Source: an uncultured Eubacterium sp.
Lineage (GTDB): Bacteria > Bacillota > Clostridia > Lachnospirales > Lachnospiraceae
Length of the DNA: 64,000 nt
Reading direction: 5' to 3'
NCBI GenBank assembly: GCA_910584345.1
Contig: CAJTZX010000001.1
Coordinates: 1-64,000, forward strand
This document shows, in pieces, positions 1 to 8,711 of the stretch (its first letter is position 1; the number at the start of each line of letters is the position of its first letter). Under the pieces are notes generated by a model. It was not told where the DNA came from. It was given only the letters and a program-made list of their open reading frames with translations, and made no database searches. The translations under genes and the position numbers were made by a program.

Positions 1-43
1 CGGAGCATTGCCGGAAATCTAATAAATATGAAGTAAAATAAAG

Positions 44-88
44 AATGGAGCAAATCTGTTATTATCATACAGGATTGCTCCATTTTTG
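44..88 (+). terminator. Rho-independent terminator of a gene left of the window
   Basis: A 10-bp stem (44-53 with 75-84) is followed by a run of T on the plus strand. It probably ends a plus-strand gene lying before the window. Confidence 0.55.
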
Positions 89-119
89 TATAGGTACTCA
101 CTATTTACCGTTTACAAAA

Positions 120-155
120 AAAGAAGTCTATAGGGTAAACCCTATAGACTTCTTT
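120..155 (-). terminator. Terminator of the S-layer-like gene
   Basis: A perfect 17-bp inverted repeat (120-136 with 139-155) has a tiny loop. Read on the minus strand it is followed by seven T, 35 bases after the stop codon of the large surface protein. Confidence 0.85.
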
Positions 156-190
156 AGAAAACTTCATACCTATTTTTTGCAAAATACGTA

Positions 191-3100
191 TTAGTTGTTA
201 GTAACTTTAATCTCTCGTATAAACTGCTGATTATTGCATGTTAAGGTTACTCTGATAATATCATATACTGATTTATCGTCACTTGGTTTTTGTTTCTTAC
301 CAATCATGCCGTTACCTTTTGATTCAAGAATATTAGTTGATACTAAGAAATAAGTTGCTTTAACTGGATATTCTGTAATATTAGTACCAGAAGTTGTAAT
401 CTCCTTAAGCTTTATTTCAGCAATCTCTTTTGCAATAGTATTCGTATCAAATGATCCACCAGATACAAGTGCACTTGCTGAAATAACATGTTGTTCATTT
501 TCTTTTGTAAATTCACTAGTATCCCCATTTACTACATTAATCTTCTTAAGACTAGCCAGAATATTGCTATCATTTATTTCTGGCTGATTGTTAAGCTTAT
601 CATTGTTCGCGTTAACTGCAACAATTTCACCATTAGGACCTGTCTGAAGTTCAACATCAAGCGTACCTAATTCAACCCTGACATCCTTAGCCTTTGCAAT
701 AACAGTAGTATTAGCATCTATTGTAGCATCCTTTAAGATCAATCTTGCACTCTTGCCAGATACAGAAATATTAACACCGCTAATATTTGAATTCTTAGCA
801 AATACTACTTTCGCTGCCTGATTAACCATAATTCCAATACCGTCATCACCTTTAAGATCTGTCAAATTACCTTTCAAATTGATTTCGCCATTAGAATCAA
901 TAATTAATGTACAATTTGTAAGAGTTCCTAATACACTATCATTGTCAAATCCAAATCCATCTTTATTATCTGTAACTAAGATGTCACCATTAATAGTTCC
1001 TTTGTTAGTAAAGGTATCTACATATACATCTTTTAATTGAACAGCACAACCTTCGCCAGCTGCATTAACAGTTACGCTTTCAATTGAGAAATCTTTAATT
1101 CTTCCTGCATCTACAGTTAATGTTGCTGTATTTTCTTTATTTGTAGATTTTCCAGTAATTTCACTGGCGTCATTGCCTTTGCCATTGTAAATCCGCATAG
1201 AATTAACAATATCTGATGTGGAAACAACAACATTACCATTAATATCAAAACCGTTCAAATCAAAGTCTACTGCACGATTAAGTGTTAATGTTCCACTTCT
1301 GCCAAATACAGACTGAATACCATCATCATCATTTGTTGCTGTTAAATTCAGGTCATCAGTAAGTATTACTTTACGATATTTATCGTTCTCTAATGCAGCT
1401 TTCAAATCACGATAGTATTCTTTCTTGGTTTTGTAGTTGCTTAACTGCTCTTTTGCATCATTTCCCCAAACAGCATCACTCTCTGTCTGTAAGCTACCAA
1501 TAATAGGAGTATTAACAGTATCTACACCGCCATTAGTGCTTGGAGCGAGACCATACTGGAATGGGATACGGATTAAACCGCCATTTTCAAGGTTTTCACC
1601 TGTTGTAGCTGTGATTGCTCTGGATATGTTAAGCATCGTATTCTGAGCATCTACTGTAAATTCATGGCTACCGTTGTTAACATTACCCTCTGGTAAAACG
1701 ATGGTAATAGAGTCTGTTACATTGCGGATATGGCTGTCATAACCCTGAATGTGTGCTCTGATATCTGTACCTGTCGGTAATGTGCTACCATTGATTGTGT
1801 AGTTACCTGTAACCTGTGCATTTACGGAATTTCCTGTCATTGTAACAGGTTTGTTGAATTTCACGTAAATGTAGCGGCCTCTGCCGTTGAAATTAGCTTC
1901 TGTATAATCAAGCTTATCACCAACTGCTGCCCATACTACTTTGAAGCCTGTTTTTACACTGTCGCCAACAACTGTAATGTTATGTGTAGCTGTAGCTGTT
2001 GTTCTGCCGTAATCGTCAGAAATTGAGCTGACTACCAGTCTCCATTCGCCAGGACTTAATGTAGTTTCCGGAGCAACGTTGATTGTTCTGTCTTCAGCAT
2101 CAACAAACTGTCTGCTTGTGATTACACCATTGATTGTCTGTGTATTATCAACTCTGATAAATTCAGCAGACGGAGCCGGAATACCCATTGTTTCTACATT
2201 GTTAGCATTCACAGCTGCTTCCTGTTCCTGAGATGGTGTAAGACCTTCCAGGTTAGCATCCTGAGATAATTTCACTGGTTCACTTAATGTAACGTTCCAG
2301 GAATCTAAAACATTGCCAGCTTTGTCAAGCGCTGGTACAACTTCTGTAATTTCCGGACTTTGTACGTCAGGACTCTTCATAATCGTACCCTTCAGGTCAA
2401 CGTTCAGTTCTGGGTTCTTCTTGTCATTTGCAAGATTTACAATCTTATCAGCATCGATATGCAGACGCAGATCATGATTGAAGTAGTTAGATCTTGTACT
2501 TGAAGTATTGTATACCTTTGTCCAGTCTTTCGTAACTTCTACGATATAATCGTTTGTATCCTTAACCTGTGATACACGGATCGGATTCTTATCGCTTTCT
2601 GAAGATGTTGAAATATCTGTCCATCCCGAGCCGTCTTTCTGCTGTAATTTTAACAAACTCTGAATTTGTGAGCTGTTTCTTGTTCTGAGAGTATCGTTGC
2701 TTGATACAGGTTCTACATCAGAATTAAAGGAAACAAGCCACTGTTCCGGAGACTGTTCTGTTACTGTAAAGTTAGGAGCATCATTATTACCTTCTACGTC
2801 AAAATCAAAACCTTCTGTATTAACAATATTTCTTTCTCTGTCAGTCTTAGCTGCCCAGTCACCGACATTAGATACGGAAATTCTGTGTTTACCAGGTGTC
2901 AGGTAGTAATCTCTGCCTAATTTAATCTTTACAACATGACGATTATCTCCATCTTTTGAGTAAGAGCCGATCTGAATCTCGCCTGCTCTGGCCTGACTGC
3001 CTTTCTGAGAATCGTCTTTTTCAGAAATCGTCGCAAGACTGCCATCTGTAGAATCAGCTTGTTCCTCACTTGGAGCTTTAATATCATCTGCAGTAACGCC

Positions 3101-4642
3101 TAACTGTGTTAAAGGAACACCATCGATCAAATAATTCTCAGGATTATCGCCTGCAAATTTATTCTCTGTTGCACTATCACAGTAGCTTGTCGGTAAAACT
3201 GCTTCTGAGAAGTTCACTGTAATTTCACGCAGACCGCTGCCTGCTGCACTTAAGAATGCCGGCTGACGTGCATCTGTCAGTTTGAAATATACAGTATTCT
3301 TAGCAGATACAAGAGAATTTGCTTTTGTCTTATTCTCAAAATCTACTTTTACATTTGTATTATCAATCATTGGTCTGTCGATCAATAACTGCAATGCGTT
3401 TTCATCAGAATCTACATCTAAGATTCCTACAACCTTGTGTTCTTTAGAAACACCAGGTACCGTAACAAATCCATTATCCAGACCACTCTCTACTTTACAG
3501 CTAAACTTGGAAAAATCAATTTTTCCAGATTCCGTCTTGAAATCTGCTGCTTTTACTTTCTGATTAAAGTAAGCAATCACACGGTCTGCTGTAGGAGCTG
3601 TTGCTGATGTAATGATTGCTCCAACAGATGTATCCTCTAAGGATTCCGGATTTGGTGTCAGTGTAATACTTGTAGATGTATTCAGACCCAGCAGCTCTTT
3701 GTTTTCTGTAGATTCAACAATTGTTGCTGTAATCTTTGCCTGCTGTGTATCCATCAAAACTTCGGATGTATACATAACAGTTGCTACACCATCCTGAACT
3801 GCTACACGCTGCTCAGCAAATTTACCAAGAGAAGTTGCGAATGCTACTTCCACGCCTTTGTCATGAACGACATTGCCGTTTGCATCCTTAATCGTAAATG
3901 TAACGATTGTCTGAGACTGTCCGTCAGATTTCAGGATTTCGTCATTTGCTTTCAGAGTCAGTGGATATTTTTCTTCTGCAGCCGGAACTGTAAATGTCAG
4001 TTTCTGCTCTGCCTGCTCTTTTCCAGCAACTTTGATGCCGGATACTGTCAGGTCATATGTCTTGCCATGTTCAGCGCCGCCAATTGTCAGTACCACGCTC
4101 TTCTTGTCTTCGCTTAACTCTGCCTTGCCTACTGTTACACCATCGGATACAGTAAAGTTAGCAGGTTCCGGAGCATCAATTTCTTTATTGAAGCTTACGC
4201 GAACTTCTGTATTGCTGTTAGCTGCTGCTGTTGCCTTAAATTCTTCTGTTGTACCGCCGTTATCAGTAGCCGCCTTAACGTTAGCAGTACATTTCATAAT
4301 TTTAATGTTCTTAGGATATTTGCGCTTTGTTGTCTTAACCTTTACGCTAATCTTTGCACGCCCTACACCCTTACCTTTCAGCATAACAGATGATGCTGTC
4401 TTGCCATAAACTGTACAGATCTTCTTATTTGTTGTAGTAACTTTTGTGATCTTCCAGTTCAGAGTGTTTTTCTTCAGTGTCAACTTATATGTCTGACCTA
4501 CTTTTAATGTCTTAAATGTAGTCTTCAGATTTACTGTCGACGCTGCTGACGCTGTCACCAGATTGCTTGCTGATGACATTGAGAATGCCATTGCAGCGGA
4601 TAAAGATACTGCGAGCACTCTTGTCATGAAACTCTTTTTCAT
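191..4642 (-). CDS. Large secreted S-layer-like protein with Ig-like domains
   Basis: This 1483-residue exported protein has a signal peptide (about residues 1-33, ending near TASA). An Ig-like domain rich in Lys and Thr follows (about 35-125), then an SbsA/Big_5-like domain (about 135-222) and an invasin-like Big_1 domain (about 228-330). A long region of further beta-rich segments ends in a repetitive part near 1140-1390 that looks like a beta-helix. I see no LPXTG motif, SLH domain or choline-binding repeat, so its anchoring is unclear. The AAGGAGG site at 4650-4656 lies about 8 bases from the ATG. It stands alone, with a strong promoter and its own terminator, as expected for a major surface protein. 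S-layer identity is inferred from size, export and domain makeup, and an adhesin is the alternative. Confidence 0.7.
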   Translation of the reverse strand: MKKSFMTRVLAVSLSAAMAFSMSSASNLVTASAASTVNLKTTFKTLKVGQTYKLTLKKNTLNWKITKVTTTNKKICTVYGKTASSVMLKGKGVGRAKISVKVKTTKRKYPKNIKIMKCTANVKAATDNGGTTEEFKATAAANSNTEVRVSFNKEIDAPEPANFTVSDGVTVGKAELSEDKKSVVLTIGGAEHGKTYDLTVSGIKVAGKEQAEQKLTFTVPAAEEKYPLTLKANDEILKSDGQSQTIVTFTIKDANGNVVHDKGVEVAFATSLGKFAEQRVAVQDGVATVMYTSEVLMDTQQAKITATIVESTENKELLGLNTSTSITLTPNPESLEDTSVGAIITSATAPTADRVIAYFNQKVKAADFKTESGKIDFSKFSCKVESGLDNGFVTVPGVSKEHKVVGILDVDSDENALQLLIDRPMIDNTNVKVDFENKTKANSLVSAKNTVYFKLTDARQPAFLSAAGSGLREITVNFSEAVLPTSYCDSATENKFAGDNPENYLIDGVPLTQLGVTADDIKAPSEEQADSTDGSLATISEKDDSQKGSQARAGEIQIGSYSKDGDNRHVVKIKLGRDYYLTPGKHRISVSNVGDWAAKTDRERNIVNTEGFDFDVEGNNDAPNFTVTEQSPEQWLVSFNSDVEPVSSNDTLRTRNSSQIQSLLKLQQKDGSGWTDISTSSESDKNPIRVSQVKDTNDYIVEVTKDWTKVYNTSSTRSNYFNHDLRLHIDADKIVNLANDKKNPELNVDLKGTIMKSPDVQSPEITEVVPALDKAGNVLDSWNVTLSEPVKLSQDANLEGLTPSQEQEAAVNANNVETMGIPAPSAEFIRVDNTQTINGVITSRQFVDAEDRTINVAPETTLSPGEWRLVVSSISDDYGRTTATATHNITVVGDSVKTGFKVVWAAVGDKLDYTEANFNGRGRYIYVKFNKPVTMTGNSVNAQVTGNYTINGSTLPTGTDIRAHIQGYDSHIRNVTDSITIVLPEGNVNNGSHEFTVDAQNTMLNISRAITATTGENLENGGLIRIPFQYGLAPSTNGGVDTVNTPIIGSLQTESDAVWGNDAKEQLSNYKTKKEYYRDLKAALENDKYRKVILTDDLNLTATNDDDGIQSVFGRSGTLTLNRAVDFDLNGFDINGNVVVSTSDIVNSMRIYNGKGNDASEITGKSTNKENTATLTVDAGRIKDFSIESVTVNAAGEGCAVQLKDVYVDTFTNKGTINGDILVTDNKDGFGFDNDSVLGTLTNCTLIIDSNGEINLKGNLTDLKGDDGIGIMVNQAAKVVFAKNSNISGVNISVSGKSARLILKDATIDANTTVIAKAKDVRVELGTLDVELQTGPNGEIVAVNANNDKLNNQPEINDSNILASLKKINVVNGDTSEFTKENEQHVISASALVSGGSFDTNTIAKEIAEIKLKEITTSGTNITEYPVKATYFLVSTNILESKGNGMIGKKQKPSDDKSVYDIIRVTLTCNNQQFIREIKVTNN

Positions 4643-4668
4643 TTCTTTTCCTCCTTAAGATGTATCAT

Positions 4669-4697
4669 GCTATAATTGCATGATCGGTTGTTGTCAA
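4669..4697 (-). promoter_or_regulatory. Sigma-A promoter of the S-layer-like gene
   Basis: On the minus strand, TTGACA (4692-4697) is followed after 17 bases by TATAGC (4669-4674). Transcription would start about 20 bases before the ATG, giving a very short leader. The remaining sequence between this promoter and the arcC terminator shows nothing convincing. Confidence 0.75.
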
Positions 4698-4937
4698 CTA
4701 AGTATACAATACCTGTTTTAGATTGTCTATGCGCAAACCTACAAATTTACGGTCTGTTTTGGATCAATCCTCGTGACTTTTGCCCCACTCTCACTCCAAC
4801 CCTAATTTTCTTGGCCGATGACAGTGCCGGTATCAGCACTCTGCCGCCAGCCTCAAATAATGAGGTGAACCATCTGTGCTAGAATACTGTATCACTCAGC
4901 TTCACTATATAGTTACGGGGGGTGGGGAAAAAAAAGT

Positions 4938-4978
4938 GGGGTGCAGAAAAATTTTTTTAAAAAGTTTTTTCTGCACCC
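4938..4978 (-). terminator. Terminator of the carbamate kinase gene
   Basis: A 14-bp inverted repeat (4938-4951 with 4965-4978) is followed on the minus strand by CAC and eight T. It lies just after the arcC stop codon. Confidence 0.85.
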
Positions 4979-4993
4979 ATTTTACTTTGTTTT

Positions 4994-5926
4994 TTAGCTG
5001 TGAATAACGGTTCCATATGCTGTGATTCGGTCCGGATTCTCGCTGTCCAGTTTCGTGATAACCGCTTTTCGTATCGCAGAGCTGCCAACGAACTCTATGG
5101 CCGCTTCTATTTTTGGAGCCATAGACCCTGCTTCGAATTGGCCGGCATCCAGATATTGTCTGGCCTGTGTAACATTTAAGCTATCTAATTGTTTTTCCTG
5201 TGAAGTACCATAGTCCAAATATACTTTCTGTACCCCGGTAAAAATCAAAAGCATATCTGCATCGATAACAGAAGCAAGCTTTGCAGCGGCAAGATCTTTT
5301 TCGATCACTGCAGATGCGCCTTTTAACCGGTTAGCCTGACGCAGTACCGGTATCCCGCCGCCTCCGCAGGCGATCACGATCTGATCGGCGTCCAGCAAGG
5401 CACGAATACTTTCCGCTTCTATAATATCGATAGGCTTTGGTGCAGCTACAATTCTGCGGTATCCGCCCGGCACTTCGATCACATGATTGCCTTTGCGTTC
5501 CTCGATATCCGCTTCTTCGGCATTCATAATGCGGCCTATAATCTTGGTCGGATGATAGAACGCATCGTCATATGGATCTACAACTACCTGTGTCAGTACG
5601 GTGGATACATTTTTATAAATACCGCGGTTTAGCAATTCCGTACGAATTGCATTTTGAAGATCGTAGCCGATGTAGCCCTGGCTCATAGCCGAGCAAACAC
5701 TCATCGGGGTAGCTGTGTATTCCGGATAAATACGGCAAAATTCCGCCATGGCCATATGAATCATCCCGACCTGCGGCCCATTACCATGGGTGATAACGAC
5801 CTGATAATCGTCTTTGATGAAGCCTGCAATCGCTTTTGCCGTATTCGCTGCAGCGACTTTCTGCTCCGGTAGCGTGGTGCCCAGAGCATGATGGCCAAGA
5901 GCAATTACGATTTTTTTCTTTCTCAT
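4994..5926 (-). CDS. arcC: Carbamate kinase
   Basis: This 310-residue cytoplasmic enzyme of the amino-acid kinase fold transfers phosphate between carbamoyl phosphate and ADP, giving ATP, CO2 and ammonia. It carries the HGNGPQVG loop (47-54), the ACGGGGIPV motif (186-194) and the KDLAAAKLA lysine segment (210-218), and is full length. The N-terminal phosphate loop reads GHHALG (11-16), whereas the common form is GGNALG. AAGGAA precedes the ATG. It is a single-gene unit with its own promoter and terminator. Arginine deiminase and ornithine carbamoyltransferase are not adjacent, so the source of carbamoyl phosphate (arginine, purine or agmatine breakdown) cannot be read from this window. Confidence 0.9.
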   Translation of the reverse strand: MRKKKIVIALGHHALGTTLPEQKVAAANTAKAIAGFIKDDYQVVITHGNGPQVGMIHMAMAEFCRIYPEYTATPMSVCSAMSQGYIGYDLQNAIRTELLNRGIYKNVSTVLTQVVVDPYDDAFYHPTKIIGRIMNAEEADIEERKGNHVIEVPGGYRRIVAAPKPIDIIEAESIRALLDADQIVIACGGGGIPVLRQANRLKGASAVIEKDLAAAKLASVIDADMLLIFTGVQKVYLDYGTSQEKQLDSLNVTQARQYLDAGQFEAGSMAPKIEAAIEFVGSSAIRKAVITKLDSENPDRITAYGTVIHS

Positions 5927-5959
5927 GGGTATGTTTCCTTTCTATCATATATGTACCCT

Positions 5960-5988
5960 ATTATATGCGACCTGTTTGCGGAAATCAA
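5960..5988 (-). promoter_or_regulatory. Promoter of arcC
   Basis: TTGATT (5983-5988, minus strand), a 17-base spacer and TATAAT (5960-5965), about 35-40 bases before the arcC start. Confidence 0.75.
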
Positions 5989-6085
5989 GAGTCATGGACT
6001 GTAAGCGAATAGATTCTGTTACTGTAAGCTGCGCGGATATAAACCATAACCTTATGATAAAAAAATTTTTTGTAGTAATTTAGAA

Positions 6086-6114
6086 TTGTCATCCGTATTT
6101 TTTTATGTTATACT
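6086..6114 (+). promoter_or_regulatory. Promoter of the Rpn-family gene
   Basis: TTGTCA (6086-6091), a 17-base spacer and TATACT (6109-6114). The leader to the ATG at 6291 would be about 170 bases. I found no strong secondary structure or known riboswitch in it. Confidence 0.55.
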
Positions 6115-6290
6115 TTATTTGCTGCAAAGCAGCTCATTTTAACCGTTGTTTCATTTCATCTTTCCGGTTATATCAAATCACATTTCTGATATTTATCATG
6201 ATACCAAACTTCTCAAACACCCTGAATGGTTAATACCTTGAATTATTTCTTGTAATGCACTGTTATTTCTATTATAATGGAGGAAACTGC

Positions 6291-7229
6291 ATGGTCAAAA
6301 AACGCAATTTTCATATTATTCGCCAGTGGAACCGCATCTTTGTCCGTAAAAAATACAAAGATCGGCTGTTTCGTAAAATATTTCAGAACAAAAACGACCT
6401 ACTGGCTCTTTATAACGCGGTCAGCCATACAGACTACAAGGACCCTGCCGCTTTGGAGATTACAACCATCGACAATGCCATTTATATGTCTATGAAAAAC
6501 GACCTCTCCTTTCTTATCGGCTCCGTCATGAATCTGTATGAACATCAGTCAACTTTCAACCCAAATATGCCGCTTCGTGGCCTATCTTATTTTGCCAGGC
6601 TTTACGAAGCCTATACGGCCCAGCATAAACACAACGTTTATGGCAGAAAGCTAATCCCCCTTCCTATGCCCCAATACATCGTCTTTTACAACGGCAGGGA
6701 AGACCAGCCTGACGAATCCTGGCTAAAGCTGTCTGACGCATTCCTTCCGCCGTTTAAAGATGGTGACACACCTGTTTTGGAATGCCGCGTGCGAATGCTC
6801 AATATTAATCTGGGACATAACCTGCCGTTAATGCAGGACTGCCGCAGGCTTTGGGAATATTCCACATTTATGAACGAAGTCCGCCGTAACCTTGACCGTG
6901 GTTTTTCTTTAGAACACGCTGTCAATGCTGCAATGGATAACTGTATCAAGCAGGATATTTTAAAAGATATCTTATTACAATGCCGAAGTGAGGTGCTGCT
7001 TATGTTTTTAACTGAATATGATGAAAAGCTTCATTTAGATAAAACTTTTGAAGAAGGCCGTGAAACCGGGCTTGAACAAGGACGTAAACTGGGCTTGGAG
7101 CAGGGACAGGATCAAATTTTATTTTTAATGAGTCAGCTTCTAAAAGAAAATCGTTTGGAGGACTTAGACAAGGCTCTCTCTGACAAACATTATCTTATCA
7201 CATTATTACACGAATACCACCTTGACTAA
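6291..7229 (+). CDS. Rpn-family PD-(D/E)XK nuclease (transposase-like)
   Basis: This 312-residue protein belongs to the Rpn/YhgA recombination-promoting nuclease group, which is often annotated as a transposase. The fold signature is visible: D71 in NDLSFL, then E84 and Q86 in YEHQS (the E-x-Q form of the catalytic motif), then the strand PMPQYIVFYNG. The C-terminal part has short repeats of the EGxExGLEQG type (about residues 257-277), typical of the family and helical. The start is set at 6291 because GGAGG lies 7 bases before that ATG. An in-frame ATG 12 codons upstream has no such site. Family members from E. coli promote RecA-independent recombination. No terminal repeats or partner genes are visible here, so mobility is not shown. 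Confidence 0.8.
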   Translation: MVKKRNFHIIRQWNRIFVRKKYKDRLFRKIFQNKNDLLALYNAVSHTDYKDPAALEITTIDNAIYMSMKNDLSFLIGSVMNLYEHQSTFNPNMPLRGLSYFARLYEAYTAQHKHNVYGRKLIPLPMPQYIVFYNGREDQPDESWLKLSDAFLPPFKDGDTPVLECRVRMLNINLGHNLPLMQDCRRLWEYSTFMNEVRRNLDRGFSLEHAVNAAMDNCIKQDILKDILLQCRSEVLLMFLTEYDEKLHLDKTFEEGRETGLEQGRKLGLEQGQDQILFLMSQLLKENRLEDLDKALSDKHYLITLLHEYHLD

Positions 7230-7237
7230 TAAAAAAG

Positions 7238-7272
7238 AGTTCTCAGACAAAATAATATGCCTGAGAACTTTT
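7238..7272 (+). terminator. Terminator of the Rpn-family gene
   Basis: Nine-base stem (7238-7246 with 7261-7269) followed by T4, directly after the stop codon. Confidence 0.65.
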
Positions 7273-7351
7273 AAACTCTTAGATTCAATTTCCTATAAAC
7301 TCGATTACAATCTGGCCTGAACTGTTCTGATAGCTGATAGCCATTTTCTAA

Positions 7352-7431
7352 TGCCGCTGATGGGACTTGAACCCATATGGTTTCCCGTACGATTTTGAGT
7401 CGTATGCGTCTGCCAATTCCGCCACAGCGGC
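7352..7431 (-). tRNA. tRNA-Leu (anticodon CAA)
   Basis: Read on the minus strand, the 7-bp acceptor stem pairs 7425-7431 with 7353-7359, with discriminator A at 7352. The anticodon loop is CTCAAAA on a TACGA/TCGTA stem, giving CAA. The variable region is short with a small GG/CC stem, and the T arm reads ATGGG-TTCAAGT-CCCAT. The CCA end is not encoded. The gene lies between the Rpn-family gene and the surface locus; no duplicated 3' end suggesting an integration site was seen. Confidence 0.92.
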
Positions 7432-7542
7432 TTTCTATCTGCTAATATCGCTTACGAGATATATAATAACATATCCATATATATTATGCAACTATTTTTT
7501 TTATTTTCTATCTCAATTTTTCAGCAGACACACCCATCCATT

Positions 7543-8706
7543 CTAAAACGCCAAAATCTCCTGCACGGTATGAGAGACCGGATAACTCTTCCAGCCGTAA
7601 ACACCCTTCCGCCATCCAGCAAACTGCGCTTCTGGATCATAATACAGCCCATGAATCCTTACCCATGCATGACGTGTATAGCCGTCTGCTGCATGATCTC
7701 TAGAACCGCGTACCCGTCCGCACACAATATAGGGCTGATAGCCAATCTCTTCTGCAAGCGCCGCAAATGCACAGGCAAAGCCATAGCAATTTCCTGAACC
7801 GGTAGACAGCATATGATAGGCTGTCTGCCTTTGCCATCCTGCTTCATTTAAATTTGGATATTTCACCGCATAACGGAACTTTCCGCCTACAACATAAGAC
7901 CAACATGCATGTAATTTCTGCCCTTTTGTCATACTTTCATCTGTAATGGCATCGACTGTTTGCATCACTTTTATTTTCAAGCTGGTGTTATCGTCGTCTT
8001 TCGCTGCTCCTTTACTGTTAAAGGTAATTCCCTGATAGTTTGTATTTCTCTTTATTTTTCCATTCTTAGAAGCATAATACAGTTTTTTCCCAATCAGATG
8101 CCAGCCGCCTGCTGCTTTTCCGTTTCTGTCCGCACAATAAATACTGCTCCCAATTGTTACAAGACTCGTATCATCTGACTCAGCCAGCCTTCCCTTACTG
8201 TCAAAAATATATGTCTCTCCATCGATCTTCTGCATTCCGGTTAAAATCCTGCCGCTGCTTTTTGAAAAATAATATCGCTTTCCTCCTATTTTCTGCCAGC
8301 CTGTTATCATTCGGCCGCTGGACGGAGAAAAATAACGCCTGCCTTCCTCTGTTTCCTGCCAGCCTGTTTGCATAACTCCTGTTTCGGGTGAAAAATAATA
8401 TATGCCATCTTCCAACTCCCTGCATCCTGCTGACAATTCTCCTGTTCCCAACTGAAAATAATAAGACTCCCCATCTATTTCCTGCCAGCCTTCCGCCATC
8501 TGTCCGGTCTGCGGAAAAAAATAATATCTTCTGCCATTGATCTCCTGCCAGCCTGCAGATAACTGCCCTTCTGTTTCATTATTTTGAGTTTCGGGATCTG
8601 ACTGTGTCATTTCAGCTCCCAATATATCAGATCGATTTCCGCCCAAGATACAGATACCCGCTAATGCACATACAATCAGCATTCTCACTTTATTTTTTTT
8701 GACCAT
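7543..8706 (-). CDS. Secreted transglutaminase-like protein with cell-wall-binding repeats
   Basis: This 387-residue exported protein has an N-terminal signal segment (about 8-30). Seven to eight repeats of the choline-binding type (GWQxIxGxxYYF...TGxM) span about residues 50-215. A C-terminal transglutaminase-like domain has an intact triad: C307 (SGNCYGF), H346 (RHAWV) and D357 (YYDPE). Such domains act as surface cysteine proteases, peptidases or crosslinking enzymes, and the repeats would hold it on wall polymers. GGAG precedes the ATG by 8 bases. It is the last gene of the surface locus, 5 bases after the DHHW gene, and resembles the separate transglutaminase and repeat genes upstream fused into one protein. 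The substrate is unknown. Confidence 0.8.
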   Translation of the reverse strand: MVKKNKVRMLIVCALAGICILGGNRSDILGAEMTQSDPETQNNETEGQLSAGWQEINGRRYYFFPQTGQMAEGWQEIDGESYYFQLGTGELSAGCRELEDGIYYFSPETGVMQTGWQETEEGRRYFSPSSGRMITGWQKIGGKRYYFSKSSGRILTGMQKIDGETYIFDSKGRLAESDDTSLVTIGSSIYCADRNGKAAGGWHLIGKKLYYASKNGKIKRNTNYQGITFNSKGAAKDDDNTSLKIKVMQTVDAITDESMTKGQKLHACWSYVVGGKFRYAVKYPNLNEAGWQRQTAYHMLSTGSGNCYGFACAFAALAEEIGYQPYIVCGRVRGSRDHAADGYTRHAWVRIHGLYYDPEAQFAGWRKGVYGWKSYPVSHTVQEILAF

Positions 8707-8711
8707 CGTTT

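Noticed and set aside
3282..4409. Plus-strand frames inside the large surface protein gene
   Set aside because: They are antisense to a clear coding sequence and show no ribosome sites or protein-family features.
6291..7229. Complete insertion sequence around the Rpn-family gene
   Set aside because: No terminal inverted repeats or target duplication could be found at its borders.
7352..7431. Integration site of a genomic island at tRNA-Leu
   Set aside because: No integrase and no second copy of the tRNA 3' end were seen in the window.
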